Shown: positions 9,785 through 21,690, numbered from the stretch's first letter. The stretch: 64,000 nucleotides of DNA from Caprella mutica (GCA_947561585.1 CANNZV010002487.1:32132-96131); one strand, 5' to 3'. The notes: generated by a model from the sequence alone, not told the origin. Translations and numbers: made by a program.

Positions 9785-10008
9785 CCAGTTTGTATTTGGT
9801 GCACTGAACTCAAAAATCTGAGAAATAGCTGCCAACATTTTTCATCAATTTGTCTAGTCCTCCAACATTTTTCCAGTTTACCCTCCAAATAGTAATGGTA
9901 ATATAAGAATTAATAGCTAAATATCCTCTGACATTGCAGGAATTTTTTTATTAGAGAAATTGAATATCTTCTGACATATCATTGGATTTACCACAAAATA
10001 CAATCTGG
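9785..10008. mobile_element. Family G MITE, copy 2
   Basis: Runs from CCAGTTTGTATTTGGTGC to CACAAAATACAATCTGG. Flanks are TGCACCAG on both sides (9777-9784 and 10009-10016), an exact 8-bp duplication. Confidence 0.85.
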
Positions 10009-10013
10009 TGCAC

Positions 10014-10233
10014 CAGTCTGTATTTGGTGCACTAAAACCCACTGACTTGTTATAAAAGCCGAAAAAATCCACCAACATATTTGGCTGACCACCAACATTT
10101 TACTCATTTAGCCACCAAATGGTAATGGTAGCATTAAGTTAATGCTACCATTAACTTTCGGTGGCTAAATGAGAAAAAAAGTTGGTGGATTTTTTCAGTT
10201 TTTTGAACAAGTCTGTGGGTTTTTTGTGCACCA
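10014..10233. repeat. Near-perfect inverted repeat of B-type sequence
   Basis: Two arms of about 105 bp, 10014-10130 and 10142-10233, are inverted copies with their B-type ends (CAGTCTGTATTTGGTGCAC) outward and meet at the centre TAGCATTAAGTTAATGCTA. The transcript of either strand would fold into a long hairpin. Confidence 0.75.
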
Positions 10234-10429
10234 AATACAGATATAGCCCAGGCCCCAATTTAGTTATATTAGGAGCATCTTCCCAAAATGAAAATGTTAG
10301 TTGATCAGTCAAATTTTTCAAAATTGACAAATTGTTGGTGGTTTTTTTTTTCAGAGTTTTGAAAAACTGAAAAAGTAAATTGGCTTTTATGTACCAAATA
10401 CAGATTGATTTTTAGAAATGACCTTAAGA

Positions 10430-12390
10430 TGCTTTTAGAGAGGATCTATAGATGTTTTTAGAAATTATCTATTGAGGTTTTTAGATATAAATTATAATCT
10501 ATGGTAAGTTACACCGTTACAAATTATTGTTCAATAATATTACATCTTCGGACATGATGACATGTAAGAATTAAGAAAAAACAATATAACAATTTTAATT
10601 ATTACACATTCCTATCTAATAATTCTGCAAACCTGGGTTTGCATAATAGATAGGACTCTGTATTAATGTTTTTAGATATAATCTAAAGATGTTCTTGGAA
10701 AAATATATAAGGATTTCTTAATGATTTAAAGTTGTTTTTATAAATGATTTATAGGTGTTTTTAGAAAAAATCTAAAGATGTCATTAGAAATGATCTGAAG
10801 ATGTCATTAGAAATGATCTGAAGATGTTTTAGAAATAATCTAAAGATGTTTTAGAAATAATCTAAAGATGTTTTAAAAATAATCTAAAGATGTTTTAGAA
10901 ATAATTTAAAGATGTTTTAGAAATAATCTAAAGATGATTCAGAAATATTATAAAGCTTTTTTTAGAAATAATCTAAAGATGTTTATAGAAAATCTAAAGA
11001 TGTTTATAGAAAATCTAAAGATGCTTTCAGAAAATCTAAAGATGTTTTAAGATAAATCCAAAGATGTGAAGATGTTTTTAGATAAATCTAAAGATGTAAA
11101 GATGTTTTTAGATAAATCTAAAGATGTAAAGATGTTTTTGGATAAATCTAAAGATGTAAAGATGTTTTTGGATAAATCTAAAGATGTAAAGATGTTTTTG
11201 GATAAATCTAAAGATGTAAAGATGTTTTTGGATAAATCTAAAGATGTAAAGATGTTTTTGGATAAATCTAAAGATGTAAAGATGTTTTTGGATAAATCTA
11301 AAGATGTAAAGATGTTTTTGGATAAATCTAAAGATGTAAAGATGTTTTTGGATAAATCTAAAGATGTAAAGATGTTTTTGGATAAATCTAAAGATGTAAA
11401 GATGTTTTTGGATAAATCTAAAGATGTAAAGATGTTTTTGGATAAATCTAAAGATGTAAAGATGTTTTTGGATAAATCTAAAGATGTAAAGATGTTTTTA
11501 GAAAAATGTAAAGATGTTTTTAGATTCTAAAGATGTAAAGATGTTCTTAGAAGTAATCTATAGATATTTTTAGAAGTAATCTATAGATGTTTTTAGAAGT
11601 AATCTATTGGGTGTTTTTAGAAGTAGCTAATCTAATGGTGTTTTTAGAAAATGTTAAAAAGATGTTTTTAGAAGTAGTTTATCTATAGATGTTTTTAGAA
11701 ATAAACTATAGGTATAGATGTTTATAGAAAATATCTAATGATGTCCTTAGAAATGATCTAAAGGTGTTTTTAGGAATGATCTAAAGGTGTTTTTAGGAAT
11801 AATCTAAAGGTGTTTTTATAAATGATTTAAAGGTGTTTTTATAAATGTTTTATATAACCCTTTAGCTGGCACTTACCGATAAACTTGTCAGATTGTTCTA
11901 ATTTTTTAGTATGTCATAGTTTAACACTTTTCAAAATATTTTTTATTCATGTGGATTTCTTTAAAAGAAAATATTTTTTATTTTGAAAACTGATATTTCT
12001 ATTGTATTTTCCATTGATTATTTGAAAGACAACAATGTCTGTTATTGTCTCTGGTTTATTAATACAATATAATGATAGAAAAACATGTGAGAAAAATAAT
12101 GAACTGAAGATAATGGTGTATCACTCGAGTGATACTTGCCCGTTAATGGGTTAAAGGTGTTTTTATAAATGATTTGAAAGTGTTCGTAGAAATAATCTAT
12201 AATGTTTTTAGAAATTATCTATAGATGTTTTTTAGAAATATTCTACAGATATTATTAGAAAGGTTCTGAGAATGTTTTTAGAAATGATCTAAAAGTTTTT
12301 TTTTAATAATTTAAAGGTGTTTTTACAAATGCAAATGATGTATAGATGATTTTTAAAATGACATAAAGATGTTTTTAGAAATGATAGCTG
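10430..12390 (+). repeat. Large degenerate minisatellite, AAAGATGTTTTTAGAAAT
   Basis: About 2 kb built of variants of a word near AAAGATGTTTTTAGAAATAA (roughly 19-24 bp). The central part, about 11066-11500, is a homogeneous 30-bp repeat of about 14-15 copies (GATGTTTTTGGATAAATCTA plus AAGATGTAAA). Because 30 is divisible by three, this core is open in one frame and reads ten-residue repeats MFLDKSKDVK; I treat that frame as a by-product. A MITE interrupts the array at 11858-12150. Confidence 0.9.
11858..12150. mobile_element. piggyBac-like MITE in the minisatellite
   Basis: The ends CCCTTTAGCTGGCACTTA and the complement of ACTTGCCCGTTAATGGG are imperfect inverted repeats starting CCC. The right flank is TTAA (12151-12154) and the left flank is ATAA (11854-11857), as expected for a slightly decayed TTAA target duplication of the piggyBac superfamily. 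Minisatellite units continue on both sides. No coding capacity. Confidence 0.65.
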
Positions 12391-12498
12391 TTATAAAAAT
12401 GTGCCCCTCTCTGTCCCCTTAGTCTTTGATATTTGATAAGACTAGGATGTATTGGTATCTAGTGATCTATTATTATTTATTGCAGGACTCTCTGAGAT

Positions 12499-12761
12499 CA
12501 GTCCGTAATTGGTGTACTGAACTCCTCTCTGACATTTTCAAAAATGTAAGAAATATTTGCCAACATAATGTTTTTTAAAAAAAATTTCCTAATGTAGCTA
12601 GATAGTGCTTCAACATTTTTCCATTTTCCTCTTCCAAAATTAATGGTAGTAAAGGGATAAATAGCAAAATGTCTTCCGACATAGCTAGCAGGAGTAATTA
12701 TTTTAGAGAAATGAAAAGTCAGCTGACATCTCAGACAAATTTACAATCAAATACAATCTGT
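12499..12761. mobile_element. Family G MITE, copy 3, decayed
   Basis: Begins CAGTCCGTAATTGGTG and ends CAAATACAATCTG, with the core AATGGTAGTAAAGGGATAAA. It differs from copies 1 and 2 by several small insertions, one of which turns a TA into TAGCTA near 12683. Confidence 0.65.
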
Positions 12762-13044
12762 TTCTGAGGGAAACTGGAGGAATTGTATTAATTCTTAGAA
12801 TCTCAGGAGATCTTCAATTAATTCCTAATTTTTTATGTTTTATCTAATTTATCTGTATGCTACCATTTATTAAGTAATTGGTGGAATTTGGGATTTTGAA
12901 AATTGATGATAGCCTATAAATTGATTCCTATATTAACTTATTATTGGTAGAATTACTAGAATGGTACTCTGATAATTGGGTCACGAACCATCACTTGAGT
13001 GTAAGAATCCAAATCATTATAAATCATCTTTATCAGGGTTGTTA

Positions 13045-13930
13045 AAAACCAATGGGTTTTTTTGAAAAAATGAAAAATAAACCATGGTTTATTTGGTTTA
13101 GCTATTTGTTTTTTATAGGGAATTATTTAATAAAAGTGCCTAATGATGATGATTAACACAAAATATGGCTGCAACACACCCAACTTCTGTTAAATAACGT
13201 TTTCGGTGATATTTTTTTTATTAGTTCATAACTGATCACTATACATGGTTAACAATACAAAACATCATTTATATTTCGGTAAATTGTGGAAAAAATAGAT
13301 TTATTTGAAATAAATTATAAAAAAAATTAATTAGCTAATGCAGATGTTATGTAACATTTTACTACCAATTCATGAATAATTCTTAGCTGCTAGTTTACTT
13401 TAATAAGCTCTCAAAAAATTCAAAGCTCAAGTTTTAAATAACATAGCTAGATCCAAATATTCCTTAAATTCTTATATTTCCATTGCTTTACATTTCACAT
13501 GTAGATGTTCAAATTAAAATATAACATATTAGCAAATGAATATCACAGTGTGACTCAAGACCATATTTTAATATTTAGTAAATCACTAAGTGAAATATCT
13601 TTATAAAATGATAATACAATATGCAGAGGAGAAAACCCTGTACATATTTCTATTTTCCTTTGGTTTTAAATTTTAATATCTTCCATGAAAAAACAGACTA
13701 CAAAATTAACTAATTAGCTATATTTTTAAATAGCTACATGATATATTTATTTATTGAAATGATTAAAAAATTATTTTAAATGATTTAAATATAATATTGA
13801 TGATTTCTGATAAATTATAAATGATTTTAGAGCTTCAAATGATAAAAAAAAAAATAAACCATAAAAACCAAATAAACCGTGGTTTTTTTGCTTGGTTACT
13901 TTAAACCATGGTTTAAACCAATGGGGGCAT
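13045..13930. repeat. Possible element bounded by AAACCATGG inverted repeats
   Basis: AAATAAACCATGGTTTATTT near 13066 and AAACCAAATAAACCGTGG near 13866 are related in inverted orientation, and AAACCAATGGG occurs at both outer ends in the same orientation. The 800 bp between is AT-rich without an ORF. I cannot define target duplications, so the limits are approximate. Confidence 0.35.
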
Positions 13931-14220
13931 TTTGATTTTATCATTTTCTGTGTGAAATGTGATTTATCCTTTATTTCCTCCTATATTTACATGTATTTTT
14001 CCTGAGAACAGAAGCCAAAATAGAGGATTTCTTGGAGAACAGCTTACCAGTTCCTTCAATCTGGTGCTAAATCTCTAAATCATTTATATATAACAAATAG
14101 CTATCTGCTGCATATCAGGATTCAGTTAACTAATTATACAAACAACTGATGAATTTTAAATTTGTTTCAGATTTCATAAGTAGCTACAACAATCTTCAAA
14201 TCAAAACACCTAGAGTCAAA

Positions 14221-17200
14221 ATGGTTCTAGAAACAGCTGGCAGCAGCAAGTCGAGTAATATTCGGTACCTGTTAATTAAAGCTTGGCGTGAAAGATGGAC
14301 TGATTTACAATGGGGAATTCATATAAAAACTGTGAGTAATTTGCTGATTTGTTCATTCTAAACATGAACAGTTACTTAGTAGCTAATGAACTAGCTTTAC
14401 TCTGTTTAAGTAAAGTGTTTATATCATTCACTTCTAAACAATTTACTACTTTTGAAATATTCATTTTCATCATCATTTAAGAAAAAATCAGAATAAGTAT
14501 TATTAAATTATTTAAAAATTACCTAGTTATTTTTTATTTGTTTATTTATTGTAGCTAATAGTAAAGGGCACTTATAACTAGCACTTTAGATTTATATTAG
14601 TGAAACTGTATTTCGATTTTTGTCAACAATTCTTTTTCAAGTTTAATGTATGCTAAATTGCTAATGCATGTACCTATCATTTGAGCTATTTCAGGTTTTA
14701 TTTTATCTGATAATGAGAAAGATTTATTTGTTTGTAAATAGATGGCTACATCTCAAGAAAATATTAAATTATATACAGGGTGGGGCGTAAGTTTGGAAGC
14801 AAATGAAAGTGCATATTATAATCCAACGAAAAATATATTTGATAATTTACAGTTATGTATTATTACATAAGGGTTTTAAGAATTCAAAAATCATAAATTT
14901 ATTCAAAATGTCCCACCTTGTTTTTAATAACAGCCTCAAATCTCCTCCGAACTCCTCCTACTGTGGCATGCAACTGTTCTTGTGAAATTTCCTTCCAAGA
15001 TCTCTGGAGCGAACGCTTTAAATCATCCACACTGCGATAGAATTTACCACAGGCATTTGATTCAAGAATGGACCATACCGAAAAGTCCATAGGATTAACA
15101 TCTGGGGAGCAGTGAGGCCACATTTCTTTGGACCAAAACTGTGGAAGATGGTCATGGCCACAGTTTTGAGTGACATTTGCAGTATGTGAAGTCGCGCCGT
15201 CTTGCTGAAATGTCCATAGTGTCATTACCGAAGTGATCCTTAGCTGACTCCAACATTGGCGTCAAAATATTCTCAATATAACATTTAGCATTGATTTGGC
15301 GCCTTGTTCCACAAAAATTAAAGGAGATCTCCAAGTTTTCTTAAACGGCGGTCCAGACCATTACTGAAGCAGGTTTCATGGTTCTGTGGACAGTTTTTTG
15401 GTTGTATGGGATGTCTTTTGCACTTTTACCAATTATTCTGTCATTCCTCAGGTTGTGAGCCATTTCCACGGTAAATTTTTTTTCGTCAGACCAAACAATT
15501 TCACAGCCATGCCAGACTTCAATTCTCTCAGAAGTGCTTTGATTCTCTCCAATCTCTTTTTCTTTACAGCTTCTGACAGAGTCTGTCTCTTTTGGAGGGT
15601 GAAAGAGGACATCTTTAGGTCTTCTTTGACAACTCTTCTCATTGTTCTGGGACTCACATTAGCTGTTTTGGCTAACAATCGTATTGACCTTTTCGGGTTC
15701 CTCCTGATCTTCTCTCGGGCACATTTTATCAGTTGTTTGGTGCGTTGTGAGCGTGGTCTACCACTTCTTGGACGATCAGTCAAGTCTCCTCTCTCATTAA
15801 AACGCTTCACACACTTCCAAACAGTCGATCTCGCAATTGAGAGAGTCTTTGAAATGACGGAATCTGACTTCCCGGCACGGTGTAGAGCAATAATGGCTTC
15901 TCTTTTGTCTGACATTTTTGAATTGACTAAATTTTTGTAAAAAATAACACTGCCACGTCATAATGTAGTGTCTCTACTACAGTTCAAACCCTATCACCTA
16001 CTTAGGAACTTATTTTTAAGAATTATATTAATGTTTGAAAAATTGCTTCCAAACTTACGCCCCACCCTGTAGCTATCTAACTAGCTCAAAATAGTTAACT
16101 CGACGGATCTTAAATTTTCTTATTTTTTTATGGCCATAAATTTAATTTTCTAACATGGTTTTCATTTTCCAGGTACTTCCTAGATACATCAGTGGTGACA
16201 TATACCATTTATCAGACTGCATTTTACAGCAAGCCTTGATGGGCCCACTACCAAATCAACTGATTATCTCTTACTTGAGACACTCCCTTGCTGCACACAT
16301 TGTCTCATACGGTGGAGTCATTGAGACTATCAGTAAGTATGACTCTCTACACAAAGCTCACTGTGTTAGAGCCTTGCTAGACTTGCTCTCTGACATGGTA
16401 GAAAAGGTCACCTGTCGTGGTAAGCCAGAAGATTGTTTGACTCTCGCCTCTGCCCTTGTGGCAGGAGTGAAATGGTTACTCAAAGTTATTTTGTATGCTT
16501 CAAAAGAAACTTCTTCCTTTGATCATGCTGCTAATCTAAAGACATCAATTGAACTCCTGCATCAGTACATGTACAGTCAGTTTCTGATGAGTCTCATGCG
16601 AATTGCATGTCTTGAAGACCCGACATTGTGGGATCAGGCTATTTCCCTAACCAAAGAATTAGAGACGAAGATGCCTACAATGGATGTCTTTCCTGTGCTG
16701 AGAGAAACAATTCCTAGAATAATCGAATTGAGAAACTCTACTCCAGTGAAATGCAGCAACACCATCCATGAGTACAATCCTTCAATCAATCCTATTTGTT
16801 ATGGATTGCACGCCAGAGTTCTTGTAGAAGCTCTTGTTCACTCTGGCCAATCTACTCAATATCTTGGCCATCAGCTGTTCCTTTACAAACAACTAAGGAA
16901 TATGTCTGAATCAAATCTTTATCTGGAATTGTTATCGAGTTGTTTTCTTGGTTTAGGGAGCGATGAAAAATTTCCCCACCAACAATTCCATTGGGTTGGC
17001 TTCACTTTCATGAAAGTTCCAGCTGTAATCAAACTTATCCATACAAACATTCATGGCATGCAAGCTTCTTCGGAAGCTGTTGTGTCTGCCATTAAACAAT
17101 TGGCACTAAGAACATCTCTTCTAGATGCCGTGGATGCCAATATGAATTGTAACTGCTTAGAAATATTACTAGGAGAACTGAAAACACATTTGGGATTTCT

Positions 17201-19124
17201 CACTGATGCAGATTTAACATCAGTTCTAAAGTTAAGATTAGAAGATCCTATGGCTGTCTGTATAGGTCCTGTGGCAGGTAAGGAAGGCATTGTGAATTCA
17301 TCAGTCATCCCAAATCTCATAATCAAGGCACGGCCAACTGTCGACATGATTTTGAAATCACCAATAACCAAAGACTCGTTCACTCTCATGAATTTGTTGG
17401 TAAGTGGTAAGAGCCGTGATATGCTGCTGACTGCTGCAGCAGCTTCGGGTAAACTTCTCAGTTACGCTCAAAAGTTCATGAAAATCAATCAGCAAAGTTT
17501 GGAACCTCAACCGGGAGAGACTGAGACAATGGCTACTAACAGAGCTTTGATGTTTGACATCACCTTCCTTCTTCTGTGCTACATGACCCAAGTTTATGGT
17601 GTTGAAGTTGTCAGTGGTGAAGATGAAGATACGTTCATTGAGAAGTGGATGCGAAAACATATGCCAGACAAAAGTCAGTCTAAGATAGAGGTACCTCAGC
17701 CCTTTGCAGATCCTGCTCAATTGTCTGAAATTAGGAAACAGATTTGTGGACAGGATTTAAATTCAAAATATTCCAAAGTGCAATGGAGTAAAGTTTGTTC
17801 CTCTGCATCAACTATGATGAAGAATCTCAAATCTGAAGTGTTACTGGGAACTATTACTATACCCGCTGCTTTGGAATTACTCGACAAAACGTGTGGTCAC
17901 ATGTGTGCATTGCCCATCTGCTTCACGTCTTGGATTTGCTCCACCATAGATGATAATAGTGACAAAATGAATAGCATTATAGATCATTTGCAGTGGAATA
18001 TTTGCTCTCAGGAACCACCTATGACGCTAAACTACTTCAAAGATCGCTCTCAGTTGATGAGAACCATTATTTGTAATATGGTGAAGATAACGAGAGAGAG
18101 ATCTGATATATTCTCTACAAAAGATTCAAATGAGAGCAACTTCTTTGGCAGTCTAATCAGCTCCTACCAAATACCAGCAGAGAGTGATGCAAAGAGTCAA
18201 GAGGAGAGCAATAACGATGACTTGATGAAGGTCTTCCATGAGACTTGGAATGATGTGTATCAACAATCTGGCATTCTGACTCATTCAGGACTTCTCTCAT
18301 TCCAGAAAGTTCTAAGATTGGGAGGCTTTGAAATGTTTGTTCACACACTCATGAATTTCGCAATGACTTATGTCTTTGAGGCTGATCTGAACAAGGCCAT
18401 GGACCTCATTTACGGCATTTTTCAGATCGATGTTCACAAATGTTGCGTGCATCTGTTCACCTCATGCTTACCAAAGTACCTCACAGACCCGGACTGTTCA
18501 CACTTGCACAGTTACCAACGCATCATCGCCTTGTCTAAACTTTCTGTGCAAGTCTTGGTGGCTGCCTGGGCCTCGGCTTCTGTCGTCAATAACTCCCAGC
18601 CATTTTCCAATGTCAATCCCCCAGTCAATTCCAGAAAAAGGTCATACTCCGTCATGACAGACGCTGCCTTGGAAGAAGAACTACTCAAGAAAATCACTTC
18701 AATCTCCGTAGACCAGAATTCACTCAAGAGTTTGAATGAGAAGTCCGTAGCGCTGATGGTTGCCGTGCAGCAGTTTTTCAACACCATGCAATGCGAGGCG
18801 GTGCCTAAAGGGGTCATCAACCCAGTAAATGAGTTCATAGTCTGCTTATTACAGCAAATGGTTTGCGCTCCTTCTATTCTATCGCCTTTGCTTTCTCTCC
18901 TCCCCTCTAATTTGATCTCTTCCTTTCTCACCCTCTTCCCTTCTGATACCTTCACTCCCTCTCAACTGCTTGGTCTGGCCCTTCCTTCCCTTTCTCACTC
19001 TTTGAAGTCTCCAATGACTCTGTCGCAGCAAACCACAGCACGGCGCTACGCCGCAAAACTCCTCTGCATTCACAGGAATCTCATGCTAGCCGATGCTGTA
19101 ATAGACGAAGATGACGACATGTGA
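14221..19124 (+). CDS. MED24: Mediator complex subunit 24
   Basis: Two coding exons: 14221-14331 (ATG in CAAAATGG context, donor ACT-GTGAGT) and 16173-19124 (acceptor TTTCCAG, stop TGA). Both are phase 0 and together give 1020 residues, close to the human protein (989). The N-terminus reads LIKAWRERWTDLQWGIHIK, matching the conserved AWKERWSDYQWAINMK of MED24; later matches include ALMGPLPNQLIISYLR, NCNCLEILLGELK, and a block of AAAASGKLLSYAQKFMKIN. MED24 is a tail-module subunit of Mediator, linking activators to RNA polymerase II in the nucleus. The protein is mostly helical with no catalytic site. The single coding intron (14332-16172) contains a decayed mariner-type element. An in-frame ATG at 14149 exists, but the 14221 start fits the family better. 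A very long single coding exon is unusual for this gene and suggests intron loss. Confidence 0.93.
14774..16071 (-). mobile_element. Tc1/mariner-superfamily element in MED24 intron
   Basis: Perfect or near-perfect terminal inverted repeats, CAGGGTGGGGCGTAAGTTTG at 14776 and its complement ending at 16069, are flanked by TA (14774-14775 and 16070-16071), the standard target of this superfamily. Total length is about 1.3 kb, the usual size for a full-length mariner. It carries a broken transposase on the minus strand. Its orientation is opposite to MED24. Confidence 0.93.
14899..15915 (-). pseudogene. Decayed transposase, maT-like DD37D type
   Basis: The transposase starts at 15915 (MSDKREAIIALHRAGKSD) with an intact helix-turn-helix DNA-binding region and the GRPRS linker, then loses frame near 15500, so that the first catalytic motif (VWSDEKKF) is in another frame from the N-terminus. 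The C-terminal part (15225-14899) contains QQDGATSH and SPDVNPMDFSVW; 37 residues separate the two aspartates, which is the DD37D spacing of maT-type transposases. At least two frame disruptions are seen, so the copy should be inactive. Family placement beyond Tc1/mariner is inference. Confidence 0.85.
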
Positions 19125-20150
19125 AGCTATTGTTAAATATTTACTAAACCACTCTTTGTTTGTATCTGAAGACTAAGTTTTAGTAGCTATATTTCTTAGG
19201 CTTTTTCTATTGGATTATTTCTTGCCAAGCCTTGCGATTACTGTTCACTCGGATCACATTTATTGTGTCTATTTAATGCAGATATCATAGCCACAAAAAA
19301 ACTGTCTGAACTAACTTAAATTATTCACTAAATCTAAGTACTCAATATGTCTTGATTATTGTTCCTCCTCTTACACTTTAATTTAATTATCATAGCTGTT
19401 TAAATTTATTTTGTTTATTCATTCTGTTAAGACGTGAGATGTACCTAGTCCTCATTTTATTGCTAAATATGCTCCTGTTTTTTGAAGATAAGGATACGCC
19501 TCATCAAATGTTATTTCCCTGTAGCTAATTATTCTGTTTGTGTCCCATTTAAATAGGTCCACAGCTGATTTATTTCCAATGTAGCATATATGTATTCATT
19601 ACAGGTAATTTCATTCATGTAACATATGATTATTCTTATTTTGAAAATGAAATAGCTAGCTACCATATTGATAGAAATTTTTTAATTAGCTATTAAAGCT
19701 ACCTCACTTCTTTAATGATGACATCTTTTCGTCAGACTATCTACGAATATAGCAGAATGGAAAAGAAGATTATGGAATATATTTTTAATTGTTTGTAGCT
19801 AGCTACCAAATTTATCATTTTCTAAACGCTACTTTCATTTAGCTACTGAAGATACGGTTATGCTCTTCAACTATGAGGTCTTAGATTTATTTGTTAGGAA
19901 GGATCGTTTTTTTCTTTTACTATCACCTCTTCATTTTCCTCTTCCATCCGTAATGGCAGGTACCTGTACACGGAGTAGCTTATCCACCTCCTTGAGCACT
20001 GTCACTAGCTATATAGTTGTAGATGATTTTATGTTTGTTTTACTTAATAGTTCTAAATTTTGATAGCTTGTTTCACTGAAGGAAATCTCTTAATTCGCCC
20101 TCATTTCTATTTCCACCATCTTCATCGAAATTTACAAAGTACATCTATCG
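19125..20150. other. MED24 3' flank
   Basis: AT-rich sequence that should include the MED24 3' UTR. I see no further gene. TAGCTA and AGCT words are strikingly common here. Confidence 0.4.
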
Positions 20151-20155
20151 CAACT

Positions 20156-20320
20156 AGGGTAAGTTACGAATTATAGGTCAGTACTACATCTTCGGACATA
20201 TAAGAAAAACAGTAACAAAAATATTATTAGATAGCACTGTGTAATAATAACAATTTTTATATTGTTTTTTCTTATATGACCGAAGATTTAGTACTGACCG
20301 ATTATTCGTAACTCGCCCTA
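20156..20320. mobile_element. Palindromic MITE, GGGTAAGTTACGAATTA ends
   Basis: The left arm GGGTAAGTTACGAATTATAG is repeated inverted at 20290-20320, each end bordered by TA. Both arms also contain a CTTCGG(A/T)CATATAAG-like segment. It belongs to a family seen at about 20466-20706, 38980-39199, 39640-39762, 39999-40098, 54410 and 62452-62667. The TA flanks suggest mobilisation by a Tc1/mariner-type transposase (inference). Confidence 0.75.
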
Positions 20321-20465
20321 TATCCTATTGGTGTGATCATCTTATTTAACTCTTAGTGTTAGTTGTATATAATTGTACATATGAGTTCACTTTCCAATTG
20401 ATATTAGATAACAAGTTCTACTTTAGGAATCTATTAGTGTTACAGGTTATATTTTTATAAGGTAT

Positions 20466-20706
20466 AGGGTAACTTCCGAATTATCGGACGGTGTGGCATT
20501 TTCGGCTACTTAAGAAAATGTACACAATAATAATATTATTATATAAGGTAACTTCCGAGTTATCGGACGGTTCCACATTTTCGGACACTTAAGAAAAAAT
20601 ATTGGATTATAATATTACTTTTCAACTTTTATTTTAATTGGTTCATTCAGGTATTTTCTTACGTGTCTGAAAATGTGGAACTGTCCGATAACTCGAAACT
20701 TACCCT
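20466..20706. mobile_element. Two overlapping copies of the GGGTAAGTTACG MITE
   Basis: The left arm GGGTAACTTCCGAATTATCG appears at 20466 and again at 20548 (GGTAACTTCCGAGTTATCGG); a matching inverted arm ends near 20706. A partial copy thus precedes a complete one. Confidence 0.65.
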
Positions 20707-21470
20707 CTATTGACAGACTGTTTCTGGTACCTAATATGTCAAGTTTAGTAGAAATATTCTCTTCATTTATCGAATTCATTCTTTCGTATAAAGCCTTGGA
20801 AAGATCTAGTGGTTTCTATTTGAAAAATAGACAACTACGTTGAATTTCCTCATCATGTAGCTAATTGGTTTTGTTTGAATAATAACTTTTTTGAATAAAT
20901 TTCTAAGAATTAAATATTTTTTTCTCTGTCCTAACACTCTGAAAATGTTTGTTTTTAACAAGTCTGACCAAGAATTTCACTCAATTTCTATTTTTTAAAT
21001 GTTTTCATTTTGGTTTGCTTATCAATTGTTTCTTTCAGTTTTCTATTATTAAGGATATTGAAATAATGTAACTAATTGAAACGGTTTATTATTTTACGGT
21101 AGGCTACACTTATACCTATAAGGGATTCCGTAAATACTATCCTCTAATTTACTTAAAGTAAAGTCTATCATCTATAATATATTGGAGGTTAATTTTCGCC
21201 ACAAAATCAAATGGCAGTTGAAAAAATTCAAAAGCTACCTGTTGAGGTTTCTAACCTTGAAAGTTGAATTTTTTTGGGTTATTTCAAACAATATTTATAT
21301 ATAGCGTTATAAATAGTAACAAAGTTCACAATTCGAAAACAGTAATAAATAATACAGATAATGATATTGCACGGCATCTATAAAAATAGGCATGTGTTCG
21401 AAACTGGCATATTTTCTATATGAAATTACCTAGGATTTATATAGAGCCCGTTGACAGTCGGATAGCTGGG
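20707..21470. other. AT-rich intergenic, nothing recognised
   Basis: No open frame, RNA gene, array or inverted repeat stands out in this stretch. Confidence 0.4.
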
Positions 21471-21474
21471 AAAC

Positions 21475-21690
21475 GTTCCAACTTGTTTTGACATCTTTCA
21501 ACTTGTTGGGACATGTTTTAACTTGTTGGGACATGTTTCAACTTGTTGGGAAATGTTTCAACTTGTTGGGACATGTTTCAACTTGTTAGGACATGTTTCA
21601 ACTTGTTAGGACATGTTTCAACTTGCTGGGACACGTTTCAACTTGCTGGGACACGTTTCAACTTGTTGAAACATGTTTTAACCTGTTAGC
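21475..21690 (+). repeat. 20-bp minisatellite, GGGACATGTTTCAACTTGTT
   Basis: About eleven tandem copies of a 20-bp unit with few changes (GGGACATGTTTCAACTTGTT, GGACACGTTTCAACTTGCTG). The unit resembles an inverted pair of short words (AACATGT, ACATGTT). Confidence 0.9.

Noticed and set aside
11066..11530. 154-codon open frame of MFLDKSKDVK repeats
   Set aside because: It lies entirely in a 30-bp tandem repeat inside a larger non-coding array; a period divisible by three keeps the frame open by itself.
17051..18955. Several antisense open frames opposite MED24
   Set aside because: They are shadows of the well-conserved MED24 sense frame and show no domain.
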